A DNA stretch of 32,395 bases from an uncultured Succinivibrio sp. (GCA_900767695.1 CAAGAC010000054.1:1-32395); one strand, 5' to 3'. Shown: positions 15,605-23,502, counted from the first letter of the stretch. The notes: a model not told the origin generated them from the letters alone. Translations and numbers: made by a program.

Positions 15605-17026
15605 TCAAAATTCCCTGATGATCCCGAAGGCCTTCCTCACGAGGGTGGGATCCTTGATCCCCTTCTCCCCCTCAAGCCTCGAGTTCATGTCGACGCCGGC
15701 GAAGCCCAGGGAGAGGGCGTCCCTGAGGTTCTCAAGGCCGATGCCCCCCGATATTAGGGCGCGCCTGCGGTCGATGAAGTCCGGTATGGCATTCCAGTCA
15801 AAGCTCGTCCCAGAGCCAGGGGCCGTGGAGTCGAGCAGCATGAGGTCGCAGTGCGGCGCCAAGGCGCGGCAGGCCTCAAAATCCGATGGCTGGCGTATTT
15901 TAACGGCTTTTATGATGCCCACGCCCGGAAGCAGGGCGCGGATCCTCGCGATGTAATCCGGATCCTCGGAGCCGTGAAGCTGGATGTAGTCGCAGCCCGA
16001 CTCCCTGACGATGCGCGCGGCCTCCTCTGGATCCTCGTCCACGAAGACTGCGGCAAAGCGGGTCTGCGGGTGGCCGCGCCTGACGCACTCTTTTGCAAAG
16101 TCCAGGGTCACGCAGCGCGGCGACTTCCTGGCAAAGATGAGCCCGCAGATGGCCGCGTGCCCCTCGATTGCCGCGTCGAGCGCCTCCATGGTCGTGATCC
16201 CGCAGAGCTTGTTCACGCCATAGAGCATGGTGTTTGCCGCGAAGAACACGTCGTCGGCGCCCGAGAGCGCCGAGCCGATGAGGAAGGCGTTGATGGGCGC
16301 CATCGAGGTCAGGTCCTCGTGCGAGGCGATCCCCGACTCCGAGACCACGGTGGTCTCGGGGCCGAAGATCGGCGCGAGATCGCGGGCCTTCTGCAGGTCT
16401 ATTTTAAGAACGCGCAGATCGCGGTTGTTGATGCCGACCACGGGAATGCGGTGGTCGCGCGCGAAGATGGCGTCCTCCCTTGAGTCGACCTCGCAGAGCA
16501 CCTCAAGCCCCAGCGCCGAGGCCTTCTCGTAAAGCTCTAGAAAGCGCTCGCGGGTGAGCAGGCTCAGCATCAGCAGCACCGCGTCGGCTCCTGCCGACGC
16601 CGCCGCCTCAAGCTGGACCTCGTCGATGATGAAGTCCTTGCAGATCACAGGAAGGCTGGTGCGCTCGCGCACGTAGCGCAGGTAGTCGAGAGATCCCTTG
16701 AAGAAGTGCTCCTCGCACAGCACCGAGATGGCGCTGGCGCGGCTCTCGTAGCACGCGAGCAGGCGGTCGAGGCTGAAGTCCCTGCAGAAGTCGCCAAGGG
16801 TGGGGGAGGACTTCTTGCACTCGAGGATGAAGTGCCGGCCCCTGCCCCCGGTCAATGCCTTCTTCAGGGAGCGGAAGGGGACGGCGCGCCTGGGGCCCGC
16901 CTTCAGGGACTTAACGTCGCGCACCTTGGGGTTGATGATGGTGGCGAGCACCGTCCCCTCGATGCTGTCAATGTTCAGCCCCCTGAAGGCCTTCGCCTCG
17001 TCGGTGAGCGGCTGCGGCTTGAGCAT
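15605..17026 (-). CDS. trpCF: Bifunctional indole-3-glycerol phosphate synthase / phosphoribosylanthranilate isomerase
   Basis: A fusion of two TIM barrels catalysing consecutive steps from phosphoribosylanthranilate to indole-3-glycerol phosphate. The synthase half (about 1-255) has ILECKKSSPT, VICKDFIID, GINNRDLRVLKIDL and VVSESGI. The isomerase half (about 265-473) begins KLCGITTMEA with its catalytic Cys and continues with YIQLHGSED, LLDSTAPGSG and ISGGI. The single open frame of 473 residues shows a true fusion, an arrangement typical of enteric-type gammaproteobacteria. AGGAGG precedes the start; trpD ends 18 bases upstream. Confidence 0.97.
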   Translation of the reverse strand: MLKPQPLTDEAKAFRGLNIDSIEGTVLATIINPKVRDVKSLKAGPRRAVPFRSLKKALTGGRGRHFILECKKSSPTLGDFCRDFSLDRLLACYESRASAISVLCEEHFFKGSLDYLRYVRERTSLPVICKDFIIDEVQLEAAASAGADAVLLMLSLLTRERFLELYEKASALGLEVLCEVDSREDAIFARDHRIPVVGINNRDLRVLKIDLQKARDLAPIFGPETTVVSESGIASHEDLTSMAPINAFLIGSALSGADDVFFAANTMLYGVNKLCGITTMEALDAAIEGHAAICGLIFARKSPRCVTLDFAKECVRRGHPQTRFAAVFVDEDPEEAARIVRESGCDYIQLHGSEDPDYIARIRALLPGVGIIKAVKIRQPSDFEACRALAPHCDLMLLDSTAPGSGTSFDWNAIPDFIDRRRALISGGIGLENLRDALSLGFAGVDMNSRLEGEKGIKDPTLVRKAFGIIREF

Positions 17027-17044
17027 TTGCTGCCTCCTGGAGAT

Positions 17045-18064
17045 CTACTTGCCCTGGGAGGTCGCGGTGATCGCATAGAGCCTGGCGACGCACTTGCCGC
17101 TGGCAAGGGCGTCGCGGGCCATCTCAAAGCCCTCCTTGAAGGAGGAGGCCTTGCCTGCCAGGTGCAGCAGGGCCGAGGCGTTGGCGCAGACGACGTCGCG
17201 CTGGGCGTCGGTGCCCTTCCCCGAGAGCACGTCGCGGGCGATCCTGGCGTTCTCCTGGGCGTCGCCGCCTGCGAGCATGTCCTGGGTGTAGGAGCCGGTG
17301 ATGCCGAAGTCCTTGTTGGTGAGGACGTACTCCCTGATCTCGCCGTCGGTGCCGTACTCGGCGACCTTGGTCTCTCCGAACACCGAGATCTCGTCCATGC
17401 CGTTGCCGTTTATGACCATGCCTCGCTCGACGCCGGTGATCCTCATGGCCTTGGCGAGGGTCACGAGGAGCTTGGGATCATAGCAGCCTAAAAGCTCGTA
17501 GTTGACGTGGGCTGGATTGGTCAGGGGTCCGAGGATGTTGAAGATGGTGCTGGTGCCAAGGGCCTTGCGCACGGGGCCTGCAAAGCGCATGCCGCTGTGG
17601 TAGACCTGCGCGAAGAAGAACGCGAAGCCGTTCTCCTCGAGATTTTTGCGGGTGAGCTTCTCGTCGCAGCGGATGTCGTAGCCCAGGGCTGTCAGAACAT
17701 CCGAGGCGCCGGACTTGGAGGAGACCGCGGTGTTGCCGTGCTTTGCGATGTGCAGCCCAAGGGTCGCGCAGACGATGGCGGCCATGGTGGAGATGTTGAT
17801 GGTGTGCAGGCAGTCGCCGCCGGTGCCGACTATCTCGCCTACGTCGATGCCGCGCTCGCGCTCGAAGGGCTTGGCCGCGGCGATCATGGCCGAGGCGGCG
17901 CCGCCTATCTCCTCTGCGGTGTAGCCGTTCATCTTGAGGGCGGTGAGGAAGGAGCTGAGGATCACCGGATCGACCTTCCCTTCGAAGATGTCCTTGAAGA
18001 AGGACGAGGTCTCCTCGGTGCCGATGTCCTGGCCCTTGTAAAGCTTTTCAAGCGTGGCGTTCAT
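17045..18064 (-). CDS. trpD: Anthranilate phosphoribosyltransferase
   Basis: Transfers phosphoribose from PRPP to anthranilate. The signature GTGGDCLHTINIS (PRPP loop), KHGNTAVSSKSGASD, RFAGPVRKALGT and FNILGPLTNPA are all present. The 339 residues correspond to the transferase alone: the trpG amidotransferase, fused to it in E. coli, is a separate gene here at 18353. GGAG lies seven bases before the ATG. The gene is preceded by its own leader peptide and attenuator hairpin, so the trpD-CF-B-A block is controlled separately from trpE-G. Confidence 0.96.
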   Translation of the reverse strand: MNATLEKLYKGQDIGTEETSSFFKDIFEGKVDPVILSSFLTALKMNGYTAEEIGGAASAMIAAAKPFERERGIDVGEIVGTGGDCLHTINISTMAAIVCATLGLHIAKHGNTAVSSKSGASDVLTALGYDIRCDEKLTRKNLEENGFAFFFAQVYHSGMRFAGPVRKALGTSTIFNILGPLTNPAHVNYELLGCYDPKLLVTLAKAMRITGVERGMVINGNGMDEISVFGETKVAEYGTDGEIREYVLTNKDFGITGSYTQDMLAGGDAQENARIARDVLSGKGTDAQRDVVCANASALLHLAGKASSFKEGFEMARDALASGKCVARLYAITATSQGK

Positions 18065-18105
18065 ATGACTGCTCCGTGTTTTTCAAAATCCATGTTTCAA
18101 GATCG

Positions 18106-18133
18106 AAAAAGCCCGCATTTGCGTGCGGGCTTT
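18106..18133 (-). terminator. Attenuator (intrinsic terminator) in the trpD leader
   Basis: AAAGCCCGCA (18133-18124) and TGCGGGCTTT (18117-18108) form a perfect 10-base stem with a six-base loop, ending in a run of five T on the minus strand. It lies 31 bases after the leader-peptide stop and 41 bases before trpD. The leader segment TGCGGG (18175-18170) can pair with CCCGCA (18129-18124) as antiterminator, and CCCTGCGCG (18188-18180), just after the Trp codons, can pair with CGTGCGGGG (18177-18169). This is the full set of segments for classical trp attenuation. Confidence 0.85.
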
Positions 18134-18164
18134 CCAGTTTCCAAACTATTCAGGCAATGGCCTG

Positions 18165-18218
18165 TCAACCCCGCACGCTCGCGCAGGGCCACCAGGATGC
18201 AAAGAATGAATAGTTCAT
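18165..18218 (-). CDS. trp leader peptide for the trpD-trpCF-trpB-trpA block
   Basis: A 17-residue peptide, MNYSFFASWWPCASVRG, with tandem Trp codons (TGG TGG, 18194-18189). AGGA lies eight bases before the ATG. Ribosome stalling at the Trp codons when charged tRNA-Trp is scarce would cover the following CCCTGCGCG and free the antiterminator; quick passage would let the terminator at 18106-18133 form. Too short for the usual gene finders. Position, codons and downstream structures agree, so I am confident of the function. Confidence 0.88.
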   Translation of the reverse strand: MNYSFFASWWPCASVRG

Positions 18219-18245
18219 CAGCAAAATCCTATTTGTTCCAACCGA

Positions 18246-18268
18246 TGACCGTACTGTAGCGCTTTTGC
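18246..18268 (-). promoter_or_regulatory. Conserved promoter-like element upstream of the trpD leader
   Basis: GCAAAAGCGCTA at 18268-18257 recurs exactly upstream of the trpE leader, at nearly the same distance from the leader start codon (39 versus 36 bases). The overlapping TACAGT (18258-18253) could be a -10 box, starting transcription near 18246, about 28 bases before the leader ATG. A matching -35 box is poor, so the element may instead bind a regulator. It suggests trpD has its own promoter in addition to any read-through from trpG. Confidence 0.5.
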
Positions 18269-18352
18269 GCACTCTTTTTCACGCATTGGGAAAAATGCCC
18301 CCAAAGTGTGCAGAAAACCTCGATGCTGGCTCCGGGGGGAGGCTTCCTCCGG

Positions 18353-18949
18353 CTACTTGCCGCCGAGCACCTCGAGCGCGCCATGCAGGAGCTTCCTGCC
18401 GTAGGCGGTCATGACCGACTCTGGGTGGAACTGGAAGCCCATCGCGCGCAGCCTGGGCTCGTAGTAGGCCATCACCATGCCGCTGCACCTGGCGCAGACG
18501 TGGACGCTCGAGGGCAGGCCCTCGACCACGAGAGAGTGGTAGCGCGCGGCCTTGAGAGGGTTCGGCATGCCCTTGAAGGCGTAGGTGCCGTCGTGCTCGA
18601 TGTCCGAGCTCTTGCCGTGGACTATCTCGCCTGCGCGCACGACCCTGCCGCCGAGCACCTGGCCTATGGCCTGGTGCCCAAGGCAGATCCCGAGCATCGG
18701 ATATTTGCCCAGCGCGGCATTGATGATCGGGATGAGGTTGTTGGCGTCGTCGGGGGTCGAGGGGCCGGGGGAGAGCACCAGCACGGCGCCGCCCTTGTCC
18801 TCGGAGGCCTTCTTCAGAAGCCTCATGATCTGCTCTGGATCGGTGTCGTTGCGGTAGACGGTGACATCGCAGCCCAGCACGCGGAACTCGTCCACGAGGT
18901 TGTACGAGAACGAGTCGAAATTGTCGATGAAGATGATGTTGCGTTTCAT
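18353..18949 (-). CDS. trpG: Anthranilate synthase component II (glutamine amidotransferase)
   Basis: Releases ammonia from glutamine and passes it to TrpE. Class I amidotransferase triad: Cys89 in LGICLGHQA, His175 and Glu177 in FQFHPES. The N-terminal DNFDSFSYNL and the PGPSTPDDA oxyanion region are also present. At 198 residues it is a stand-alone glutaminase, not fused to trpD as in E. coli. It starts 17 bases after trpE with GGAGG upstream. Between it and trpD lie 288 bases holding a second promoter-like element, leader peptide and attenuator. Confidence 0.96.
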   Translation of the reverse strand: MKRNIIFIDNFDSFSYNLVDEFRVLGCDVTVYRNDTDPEQIMRLLKKASEDKGGAVLVLSPGPSTPDDANNLIPIINAALGKYPMLGICLGHQAIGQVLGGRVVRAGEIVHGKSSDIEHDGTYAFKGMPNPLKAARYHSLVVEGLPSSVHVCARCSGMVMAYYEPRLRAMGFQFHPESVMTAYGRKLLHGALEVLGGK

Positions 18950-18966
18950 TCTGCCTGTCCTCCCTG

Positions 18967-20496
18967 TCAGTCCTCGCGATGGCTCTTCCTGAGATCCTTG
19001 AGCGCCATGGCAAGCGCGGTGAGCACCGAGCGGGCCTTGTTCACCGTCTCCTGGCACTCGCTCTTCACGTCGGAGTCGTAGACGACGCCGCAGCCTGCCT
19101 GCACGTAGGCGCTGCCGCCCTTCACGAAGGCCGAGCGGATGCAGATGCACGAGTCGAAGGTTCCGTCGCTGCAGATGCGGGCGATGACGCCGCCGTAGGA
19201 GCCGCGCTTCTTGCCCTCGTAGCGGTAGATGAGCTCGTGGGCCATGATCTTGGGGGCGCCCGAGAGCGTGCCCATGTTCATGCAGGCCTGGTAGGCGTGG
19301 AAGGCGTCGAGGCCGGGCTTGAGCTGCGCGTGGACGTCGGAGACGAGGTGCATGACCGACTGGTAGCGGTCGACGTGCAGCAGGTTGTCCACGTAGCGGG
19401 TGCCGCTTTTTGCGATGCGCGCGAGATCGTTTCGCGCCAGATCGACGAGCATCAGGTGCTCGGCTATCTCCTTGTGATCGGTGCGCAGCTCAAGCTCGAT
19501 GCGCGAGTCGAGCTCGCGGTCGAGCGTGCTGTCCTTCCTGAGGCCGCGGGCGCGGGTGCCGGCGATGGGGCTGATGCGCACCTCGTCGGTCCTGGCGTTG
19601 TAGCGCACGGCGAACTCGGGCGAGGCCCCGAAGATCGTGAAGAGCGGATCCTTCATGTAGTACATGTAGGGGGAGGGGTTGAGCTTCTTCAGGTAGGAGT
19701 AGGCGAGGAAGGGATCGGGGCACTCCTCGCGGAAGGTGCGGGAGGGCACTATCTGGAAGGCGTCGCCGCGGATGATGTGCTCCTTGATCTTCTGGACGAT
19801 GCCGCAGAACTTCTCGTCGTCGAGATCAGGGTCGACCGTGACGTCGACGCTGAAGTCGAGCTTGAGCGCGTCCTTCTCGTCGAAGCCGTCGATCTGGTCG
19901 CGCAGCCTCAGGGCGTACAGCGCGGTCTCCTCGTAGGTGTCCCCGCCGAAGGCGAAGGCCACGACCTTGGTCGTCTTGTCGATGTGGTTGACCCGCACCG
20001 CGACGTCGAAGACGTAGAAGGTGTAGTCCGAGCAGGGGTTCTCCCCCTTTGGCACGTCGCCGATGTGCTCGAAGTTGTTGATGAAGTCGAAGCTGATGTT
20101 GCCGCCGATGAGGATGTCCTCGCACTTGGCGACGCACTTGCGGATCTCGCGCATGACGTCCAGCGGGCCCGGCGCCTTGAGCCTGCTGTCCTCGTCAAGC
20201 CCCCTGCCCGGGCGCTCGTAGGAGACCGTGAAGGACTCGCCGTCCATCCTGGCGCCAAGCCTCCTTGCAGCCTTTTCAAGGAGGTGGAGGCCGTTTTTGG
20301 ACAGCGCGGTCGCGGTGACCTTGAGATCGTCGCACTTGACCACGGCGGCGCAGCGCACGCCGATGAGGCTGTTGACGCCGGTCTTCTCGATGATCTCCGC
20401 AGACTCCAGGAGCAGCGTGTGATCGTGGTGGCAGTGGCGGCGGTAGAAGAGGTGCGCGTCCTTCAGGTATTTTGTTTCAAAGCTTATGGCTTTCAT
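18967..20496 (-). CDS. trpE: Anthranilate synthase component I
   Basis: Converts chorismate to anthranilate, the committed step to tryptophan. The feedback motif LLLES lies at residues 28-32, implying inhibition by tryptophan. The chorismate-binding core is clear: IVPSRTF, PSPYMYYM, GASPEFAV, ISPIAGTRARG, DHKEIAEHLMLVDLARND, GTLSGAPK and VQAGCGVVYDSD. Length 509 is usual for this group. AGGAAG precedes the ATG. Its 5' leader holds a peptide with three Trp codons and a terminator hairpin. With trpG it forms the first trp block. Confidence 0.97.
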   Translation of the reverse strand: MKAISFETKYLKDAHLFYRRHCHHDHTLLLESAEIIEKTGVNSLIGVRCAAVVKCDDLKVTATALSKNGLHLLEKAARRLGARMDGESFTVSYERPGRGLDEDSRLKAPGPLDVMREIRKCVAKCEDILIGGNISFDFINNFEHIGDVPKGENPCSDYTFYVFDVAVRVNHIDKTTKVVAFAFGGDTYEETALYALRLRDQIDGFDEKDALKLDFSVDVTVDPDLDDEKFCGIVQKIKEHIIRGDAFQIVPSRTFREECPDPFLAYSYLKKLNPSPYMYYMKDPLFTIFGASPEFAVRYNARTDEVRISPIAGTRARGLRKDSTLDRELDSRIELELRTDHKEIAEHLMLVDLARNDLARIAKSGTRYVDNLLHVDRYQSVMHLVSDVHAQLKPGLDAFHAYQACMNMGTLSGAPKIMAHELIYRYEGKKRGSYGGVIARICSDGTFDSCICIRSAFVKGGSAYVQAGCGVVYDSDVKSECQETVNKARSVLTALAMALKDLRKSHRED

Positions 20497-20530
20497 AAAA
20501 AACTTCCTAATTTCAGGAGCCCGGAAACGG

Positions 20531-20557
20531 AAAAACCCGCGTCATCCGCGGGTTTTT
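20531..20557 (-). terminator. Attenuator (intrinsic terminator) in the trpE leader
   Basis: AAAAACCCGCG and CGCGGGTTTTT form a perfect 11-base stem with a five-base loop and a built-in T-run. It lies 34 bases before trpE and 37 bases after the leader-peptide stop. GCGGG at 20592-20588 can pair with CCCGC (20552-20548) as antiterminator, while GCCGC (20588-20584) can pair with GTGGC in the Trp codon run (20610-20606). These are the competing structures expected for attenuation. Confidence 0.88.
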
Positions 20558-20594
20558 CTGGCATTTGCAAAGTGCATGGAAAAGCGGCCCGCAG

Positions 20595-20639
20595 TCAAGC
20601 AGGAAGCCACCACCATGAACCCAGGGAGAAAACCTTCAT
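20595..20639 (-). CDS. trpL: trp leader peptide upstream of trpE
   Basis: A 14-residue peptide, MKVFSLGSWWWLPA, with three consecutive TGG codons (20615-20607) and GAGG eight bases before its ATG. It has the same plan as E. coli trpL, which has two Trp codons. It is followed by the terminator at 20531-20557. Missed by ordinary gene calling because of its length. Confidence 0.9.
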   Translation of the reverse strand: MKVFSLGSWWWLPA

Positions 20640-20663
20640 TGCAAATGCCTCAAATAGATTCGA

Positions 20664-20686
20664 TGGCCTGATATTAGCGCTTTTGC
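20664..20686 (-). promoter_or_regulatory. Conserved promoter-like element upstream of the trpE leader
   Basis: GCAAAAGCGCTA (20686-20675), identical to the element before the trpD leader, overlaps TAATAT (20676-20671), a possible -10 box. A start near 20664 would put the leader ATG about 26 bases into the transcript, much as in E. coli trp. The -35 position is not convincing and no E. coli-like TrpR operator is seen. Confidence 0.5.
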
Positions 20687-20751
20687 TCCCCTTGATGGGA
20701 CATTTGCGCAAAAAAGCGCCCAAATCGTGAGAAAACGCACGCAAATGGTGC

Positions 20752-21408
20752 TTACTCGCCTTTGCGGGTGAAGGCGAAGAGCTTGCGCACCCTCGGCGAG
20801 TCGAGGAAGTTCTGGGGAAAGAGGTACTCGCCGTTGAAGCCCGGATAGGAGAGCTTCCTCCAGGAAAGCACGAAGGACGGGTCCTCCTTTTGTATGGCCT
20901 CGTAGAGCATGGTCGAGCAGTAGAAGTGCTCCTCGTCCCTAGGCGCGAGCACGAAGGGGTGGCCCTTGTCGGCAACGAGCGTCCGGACGATGGCGCCTAC
21001 CTTGTCACCGCCAAGGCCCTCGATGCGCGCGGCCGCGCCGGCGCCGGCCAGGGCCTTGGACCAGAAGTCCTTTAGTGTCGTGACGGAGGCCTCGTCGCGG
21101 TCATAGTCGTGATCGGAGGTTGTCGCGTGCGCGACCAGGATCTCGGGCCAGGTCTCTATGACCATCCCCACGTGGGAGTAGGCCGAGCCGCTCACCTTGG
21201 CGATGATGCGGCTGTCGGTAACGGTGCCCATGCGGAAGACGAGATCCCCGGGCTTAAGCTCCGCGGCGTGCTCGGTCCACGCATAGGCCTTGGCCTCGGG
21301 ATCGGATTTGGACGCGGTGAGGAGCAGCACGGGCACTGCGGCCACGGCCGCCACGATGAGGACGAGGAAGGCCGCCGCGGCGGCCTTCAGCACAGTTGGC
21401 TTCTTCAT
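20752..21408 (-). CDS. YiiX/YebB-like permuted papain-fold (NlpC/P60-type) hydrolase
   Basis: Probable membrane-anchored cysteine hydrolase. Residues 9-31 form one hydrophobic segment (signal anchor), followed by LKPGDLVF, then SAYSHVGMV with the likely catalytic His79, and HFYCSTML with the likely catalytic Cys164. His before Cys is the permuted order of the YiiX/YebB branch. Members are thought to cut amide or ester bonds in the envelope; the substrate is unknown. The ATG at 21408 comes one base after the htpX stop (TGAGATG), so its translation is tied to htpX. Longer in-frame readings into htpX are rejected. Confidence 0.78.
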   Translation of the reverse strand: MKKPTVLKAAAAAFLVLIVAAVAAVPVLLLTASKSDPEAKAYAWTEHAAELKPGDLVFRMGTVTDSRIIAKVSGSAYSHVGMVIETWPEILVAHATTSDHDYDRDEASVTTLKDFWSKALAGAGAAARIEGLGGDKVGAIVRTLVADKGHPFVLAPRDEEHFYCSTMLYEAIQKEDPSFVLSWRKLSYPGFNGEYLFPQNFLDSPRVRKLFAFTRKGE

Positions 21409-21409
21409 C

Positions 21410-22297
21410 TCAGTAGGGCAGGGTGCGCAGCGCGGCGATGCGGTTCTCAATCGTCGGGTGGGTCATGAAAAGCTCCGAGGGATTGCCGCCCGAGACAATG
21501 CACAGCGCCGCGATCGAGGCGCTCTTCTTCTGCTCGACCCTCTGGTTGTTCAGCGTGAGCAGCGCGTTGATCATGCGGTCCTTGCCCAGCACCTGCGCCG
21601 ATCCCGCGTCGGCTGCGTACTCGCGGTGGCGGGAGAACCAGAGCACCACGAGGGTGCCGAGGAAGCCGAAGAGCACCTGGAGCACGTTCTGCACCATGTA
21701 GTAGATGAAGGGCGATCCGCGGCTGTCGCGGTCGCGGGAGCCCAGGAAGCCCGCCGCGGCGCCGGCGATGACGTAGGAGAGCGCGTAGACGAAGGTGTTG
21801 ACGACGCCCTGCACGAGGCACATCGTCACCATGTCACCGTTCTGCACATGGGAAAGCTCGTGGCCGAGCACCGCCGAGAGCGAGTCGCGGCTCATTCCCG
21901 AGAGAATCCCCGAGCTCACCGCAACCAGCGCCGCGTCGCGGTTCCAACCGGTGGCGAAGGCGTTCATCTCCTGCGAGGGATAGATCCCGACCTCGGGCAT
22001 CGCCACGCCCTTGCGCTTGGCGATGAGCTCGACCTCCTTGAGAAGCCAGGCCTCCTCCTCATTGCGCGGGGTGGTGATGGTCTGGACGTGCATCGAGGCC
22101 TTGACGAGGGACTTTGACATCAGGAGGCTGATGACCGAGCCGAAGAAGCCCAGGAAGAGCGAGACCAGGAGGATCGTGCCAAGGCCCTGCTGGGTAATGT
22201 AGATCCCGAAGAAGGCGCAGACGAGGTTGACGACTATGCCGATGACGATCATCACGCCGAGCATGGTCGCGATGTAGAGCATTCCGCGTTTGAGCAT
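21410..22297 (-). CDS. htpX: Membrane zinc metalloprotease HtpX
   Basis: M48 protease of the inner membrane that degrades misfolded membrane proteins. Two N-terminal membrane segments (about 7-30 and 40-60), zinc motif HELSH (His146, Glu147, His150), two further membrane segments and the third zinc ligand Glu in SRHREYAAD. PSQEMNAFATG before the active site is typical. Length 295 matches the family. AGGAGG lies six bases before the start. It is followed almost directly by the YiiX-like hydrolase, suggesting a two-gene envelope quality-control unit. Confidence 0.96.
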   Translation of the reverse strand: MLKRGMLYIATMLGVMIVIGIVVNLVCAFFGIYITQQGLGTILLVSLFLGFFGSVISLLMSKSLVKASMHVQTITTPRNEEEAWLLKEVELIAKRKGVAMPEVGIYPSQEMNAFATGWNRDAALVAVSSGILSGMSRDSLSAVLGHELSHVQNGDMVTMCLVQGVVNTFVYALSYVIAGAAAGFLGSRDRDSRGSPFIYYMVQNVLQVLFGFLGTLVVLWFSRHREYAADAGSAQVLGKDRMINALLTLNNQRVEQKKSASIAALCIVSGGNPSELFMTHPTIENRIAALRTLPY

Positions 22298-22307
22298 TGA
22301 AGCCTCC

Positions 22308-22333
22308 TAAAAAGCCGCGGGGGAGCGCCCCGC
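22308..22333 (-). terminator. Possible terminator between ltaE and htpX
   Basis: On the minus strand GCGGGG and CCCCGC form a 6-base stem with a five-base loop, then GGC and TTTTT. It falls between the ltaE stop (22374) and the htpX ribosome site. The three bases between stem and T-run weaken the call. Confidence 0.45.
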
Positions 22334-22373
22334 CTCTGCCGATCATAGCATCGGGCGGAGCCCTGCCATGTAA

Positions 22374-23414
22374 CTAGAGGATCCCAAGCAGCGTCTCAAG
22401 ATCCTCGTCGCGCGTGGCCCAGCTTGTCGCAAGGCGCACCACGGCGGACTTCCCGCCGTCGCGCCACTCCCAGAATGAGAACTCGCATTGCTCTCCAAGC
22501 CTGTCCATCTGGGCGCTGGTCAGGATGAAGAACACCTGGTTGGTCGGGGACTCGAAGAGCAGCCTGATGCCGCGCTCCCTGAGCCTCCCCTCTATCCTGC
22601 GCGCCTGCGCGTCGGCCTTCTTTCCTATCTCAAGATAGAGCCCGCCTTTGAAGAGCTCGTCAAACTGCGCGCCCAGGATCCTTCCCTTGGCAAGCAGCGC
22701 CCCGTGCTGCTTGATGCGCGTGAAGAAGTGCGGGATGAGCTTTGGGTCGGGCACCACCGCGGCCTCGCCCAGAAGCGCGCCGCACTTGGTGCCGCCTATG
22801 TAGAAGGCGTCGCACAGGCGCGCGAGATCGGCAAGTCCGACGTCGTTTTCAGGGCTTCCGAGCGCGTAGGCAAGGCGCGCGCCGTCAACATAGAGCCTGA
22901 GCTGGTTTGACCGGCAGGCCCTTGAGATGGCCTCAAGCTCCCCAAGCGAGTAGATCGTGCCGTACTCGGTTGGCTGGGAGATGTAGACGAGGCCCGGCTC
23001 CACCATGTGCTCGTGGTTGGCATCGGACAGGAAGCCGGTCATGAAGCTTGTGATCTGGGAGGCGGAGAGCTTGCCGTCCTCTGATGGCAGAGGGAGCACC
23101 TTGTGGCCGCCCGCCTCTATGGCTCCGGCCTCGTGCACGCTCACGTGAGCGCTTGAGGGCGCGATCACGCCCTCCCAGGGATTCAGCAGGCAGGAGATCA
23201 TCAGGGCGTTTGCCTGGGTGCCGCCCTCGAGGAACTGGACCTCGGCGCCCGGGCAGGCGCAAGCCTTGCGGATCCGCTCCCTTGCAGAGCTTGAGATCGG
23301 ATCAAGGCCGTAGCCTGCCATCTTTTCAAGGTTGGTCTTGACGAGCTTTTCGAGGATGCGCGGGTGCGCCCCCTCGAGGTAGTCGCAGGAGAAGTCGAGC
23401 TTCTGTCCGTCCAT
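22374..23414 (-). CDS. ltaE: Low-specificity threonine aldolase family (PLP-dependent)
   Basis: PLP enzyme that cleaves L-threonine or allo-threonine to glycine and acetaldehyde. The PLP lysine is in FYIGGTKCGA (Lys210), the cofactor Asp in LYVDGARL (Asp177), and the substrate loop is ISQPTEYGTIYSL. The FLEGGTQANA segment near residues 61-70 is also typical. Length 346. The start at 23414 has GGAGG six bases upstream; a much longer open frame upstream is an artefact. Related members of the fold are beta-eliminating lyases, so the exact substrate is less sure than the family. It stands alone between the uxaC terminator and htpX. Confidence 0.87.
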   Translation of the reverse strand: MDGQKLDFSCDYLEGAHPRILEKLVKTNLEKMAGYGLDPISSSARERIRKACACPGAEVQFLEGGTQANALMISCLLNPWEGVIAPSSAHVSVHEAGAIEAGGHKVLPLPSEDGKLSASQITSFMTGFLSDANHEHMVEPGLVYISQPTEYGTIYSLGELEAISRACRSNQLRLYVDGARLAYALGSPENDVGLADLARLCDAFYIGGTKCGALLGEAAVVPDPKLIPHFFTRIKQHGALLAKGRILGAQFDELFKGGLYLEIGKKADAQARRIEGRLRERGIRLLFESPTNQVFFILTSAQMDRLGEQCEFSFWEWRDGGKSAVVRLATSWATRDEDLETLLGIL

Positions 23415-23477
23415 CTTAAGCCTCCCTGGCTTTAAAGCCTCGCGATGCCCGATCTTAAGCCATGCGGGGCGGGAAAT

Positions 23478-23502
23478 AAAAAAGCCGCCCCGGAGGGGCG
23501 GC
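23478..23502 (-). terminator. Terminator of the uronate TRAP-uxaC operon
   Basis: GCCGCCCC and GGGGCGGC form an 8-base stem with a three-base loop, followed on the minus strand by six T. It lies 40 bases after the uxaC stop. Confidence 0.88.

Noticed and set aside
14091..15956. Long open frame (621 codons) on the plus strand opposite trpA, trpB and trpCF
   Set aside because: It is the antisense shadow of G/C-rich codons; product is Val/Ala/Glu/Arg-rich with no motif, while the opposite strand encodes clear trp enzymes.
18163..18168. Perfect TTGACA (-35-like) box on the minus strand in the trpD leader
   Set aside because: It overlaps the stop codon of the leader peptide and no acceptable -10 box lies 16-18 bases on; best read as coincidence.
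18326..18352. GGAGG/CCTCC hairpin just after trpG considered as a terminator
   Set aside because: No T-run follows, so it does not look like a true end of the trpEG transcript.
18979..20730. Long plus-strand open frame (583 codons) opposite trpE
   Set aside because: Antisense shadow of trpE with the same biased composition and no ribosome site.
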